This document shows positions 6,121 through 7,575 of a DNA stretch of 7,575 bases, piece after piece (position 1 is the first letter of the stretch; each line of letters opens with the position of its first letter). A program made the position numbers and the translations under genes. Location of the stretch: the NCBI GenBank assembly GCA_024638395.1, contig JAHEKK010000144.1, positions 1 to 7,575 on the forward strand. Direction: 5' to 3'. This DNA is from Gemmatimonadota bacterium. Lineage in GTDB: Bacteria > Gemmatimonadota > Gemmatimonadetes > Longimicrobiales > Gaopeijiaceae. The notes below the pieces were generated by a model that was not told where the DNA came from, ran no database searches, and worked only from the letters and a program-made list of their open reading frames with translations.

Positions 6121-7575
6121 TCAGAGCTCCATGCGGTTGAGGGCCCGTACGGCGTAGTAGCAGGCGCGGGCGGTCAATGCCATGTACGTGAGGGATGGAT
6201 TCTGGTTCGCCGAGGAGGCCATGCAGGAACCGTCCACGACGAAGAGATTCTCGATGTCGTGGGACTGATTGAAGCTGTTGAGCACTGAGGTGGAAGGGTC
6301 TCGTCCCATCCGGGCCGTGCCCATTTCGTGGATGGTCTTGCCCGGCGGATTGTCCTCATGGAAGGTCGCCACGTTCCGTACGCCCGCAGCCTCCAGCATT
6401 TCTCCGGCGCTGTCGGCCATGTCGTCGAACATGGCCTGTTCGTTCTCGCGCCAGCGGCACTGGATGTTGAGCACGGGAATGCCCCATGCGTCCGTCACCT
6501 CCGGATCCAGCTCCACCCGGTTGTCCGGGTGGGGCAGACATTCTCCGAAGCCGTACAGGGTCATTCGCCAGGGGCCCGGTGCTGCAAGCCCGTCCTTGAA
6601 GGCGGCCCCGATGCCTGGCTGTGACACGCCGCGGGACCAGCCGGTGCGGCTGCCGCTACCCTGGTAGGCGAAGCCTCGGAGGAAGTCCGGATGCCGGTCC
6701 GTCACGTTGCGAAAGCGCGGCAGATAGATCCCGTTGAGCCGTCTGCCCTTGTTGGCCGGATCCTCGAACCCGGGAACGTCCCCCGAGGCTCCATGGCCCA
6801 TCGTATGGTCCATCAGATAGCGTCCCAGGGTCTCGCTCGAGTTGGCCAGGCCGCTCGGGAACTCGGCGCTCCTGGAGTTCAGGAGGATCCGGGTGGATTC
6901 CAGCGTGGAAGCGGCGAGGAAGACCACTCGTCCTGAGAACTCCAGGTCCTCACCGGTGTTCCGATCGATGACGTGCACCTTCGTCACCCGGCCGTCCTGA
7001 TGGGACAGGTGGTGCACGACGCTGTCGGGTCGGAGAGTCATGCGGCCGGTGGCGGCGGCGGCCGGAAGGGTGGCGTTGAGGCTGCTGAAATAGGACCGGG
7101 TTCGGCATCCGCGTTCGCAGGGGCCACAGTAGTGGCACGCGCGGCGACCGCGATGGTCCCGAGTGAGCACCGCGCACCGGCCGATGGTCAAGATGCGAGC
7201 GTCGCCGTAGGCTCGTACCATACCCTCGCGAACGAAGTTCTCCGCGCAGGTCATATCCATCGGAGGCAGGAAGCGGCTGTCGGGGAGTTGGGGCAGGCCC
7301 AGGGCCTCTCCGCTCACCCCGATGAACTCCTCCACGTAGTCGTACCATGGCTCCAGGTCGCGGTACCGGATTGGCCAGTCCACGCCGACACCGTCTCTTT
7401 CGTTGGCCTCGAAGTCCAGGTCACTCAGCCGGTAGACCTGGCGGCCCCACATGATGGATCGGCCGCCCACCTGCCGGCCCCGGAGGAACAGGAAGGGCTG
7501 GTCCTCAGGTGTGGTGTATGGGTTGTCTACGTCGTCCACGAAGAAGGCGGACCCCAACTCGTCGCAGGCGTAGCA
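6121..7575 (-). CDS. GMC family FAD-dependent oxidoreductase with CX2CX2CX3C motif (N-terminus outside window)
   Basis: FAD-dependent dehydrogenase of the glucose-methanol-choline superfamily, probably oxidising a sugar, polyol or other alcohol. 484 residues are visible; the N-terminal dinucleotide-binding GxGxxG lies beyond the window edge. Visible residues 32-45 (RGRQVGGRSIMWGR) match the GMC flavin-binding segment. Cysteines at visible positions 147, 150, 153 and 157 (ACHYCGPCERGC) form a CX2CX2CX3C cluster. Iron-sulfur clusters are known in alpha subunits of bacterial FAD-glucose dehydrogenases, so electron transfer through a [3Fe-4S]- or [4Fe-4S]-like centre is plausible. The C-terminal GMC domain has HEMGTARMG (His at visible 416) and VVDGSCMASSANQNPSLT, carrying the conserved His and Asn of the active site. 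The frame runs through the edge, so the TTG at 7557 is not a start. Closest in style to gluconate/fructose/glucose dehydrogenase large subunits; substrate unknown. It heads the visible operon with M61. Confidence 0.93.
   Translation of the reverse strand, partial: CYACDELGSAFFVDDVDNPYTTPEDQPFLFLRGRQVGGRSIMWGRQVYRLSDLDFEANERDGVGVDWPIRYRDLEPWYDYVEEFIGVSGEALGLPQLPDSRFLPPMDMTCAENFVREGMVRAYGDARILTIGRCAVLTRDHRGRRACHYCGPCERGCRTRSYFSSLNATLPAAAATGRMTLRPDSVVHHLSHQDGRVTKVHVIDRNTGEDLEFSGRVVFLAASTLESTRILLNSRSAEFPSGLANSSETLGRYLMDHTMGHGASGDVPGFEDPANKGRRLNGIYLPRFRNVTDRHPDFLRGFAYQGSGSRTGWSRGVSQPGIGAAFKDGLAAPGPWRMTLYGFGECLPHPDNRVELDPEVTDAWGIPVLNIQCRWRENEQAMFDDMADSAGEMLEAAGVRNVATFHEDNPPGKTIHEMGTARMGRDPSTSVLNSFNQSHDIENLFVVDGSCMASSANQNPSLTYMALTARACYYAVRALNRMEL

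Noticed and set aside
1..7575. CRISPR array, tRNA, rRNA, insertion sequence or phage genes
   Set aside because: No spaced direct repeats, cloverleaf-like segments, transposase or integrase motifs were seen on either strand.

Overview
The window is GC-rich DNA with short intergenic gaps, strong G/C preference at third codon positions, and two large putative exported peptidases. The S9 peptidase has a signal peptide ending in an L-A-A-Q pattern. This combination (secreted S9 and M61 peptidases, a GMC oxidoreductase with a cysteine cluster, high GC) resembles environmental Gemmatimonadota or related lineages. That placement is inference from style; no marker gene is present.

Layout, left to right: (1) 1-1612, minus: an S9 prolyl-oligopeptidase-type serine peptidase, cut by the window edge just after its catalytic serine. 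(2) 1697-2485, minus: a stand-alone alpha/beta-hydrolase thioesterase of the NRPS/PKS type, 84 bases upstream of the S9 gene and possibly co-transcribed with it. (3) 2486-2843: a divergent regulatory region of about 360 bases, the most structured non-coding DNA here. It has a mirror-symmetric candidate bidirectional promoter, a 12-bp AT-rich palindrome, a GNRA-type hairpin on the thioesterase side, and, on the glycosyltransferase side, a perfect Shine-Dalgarno/ATG opening a short out-of-frame ORF followed by a perfect 10-bp hairpin. (4) 2844-3869, plus: a GT-A fold family 2 glycosyltransferase. (5) 3870-3971: a short convergent gap without a convincing terminator. (6) 7575-3972, minus: a probable operon of a GMC-type FAD oxidoreductase (N-terminus outside the window), an M61 metallopeptidase lipoprotein starting 3 bases after the GMC stop, and a 63-residue single-pass membrane protein 70 bases further on.

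The peptidases and the GMC enzyme look like cell-envelope catabolic or processing enzymes. The thioesterase and glycosyltransferase share a divergent promoter region and could act in one lipid or secondary-metabolite pathway, but no carrier protein or synthase is visible to confirm this. I see no CRISPR array, tRNA, rRNA or insertion sequence. Most of the window is ordinary; the unusual part is the 2486-2843 control region.
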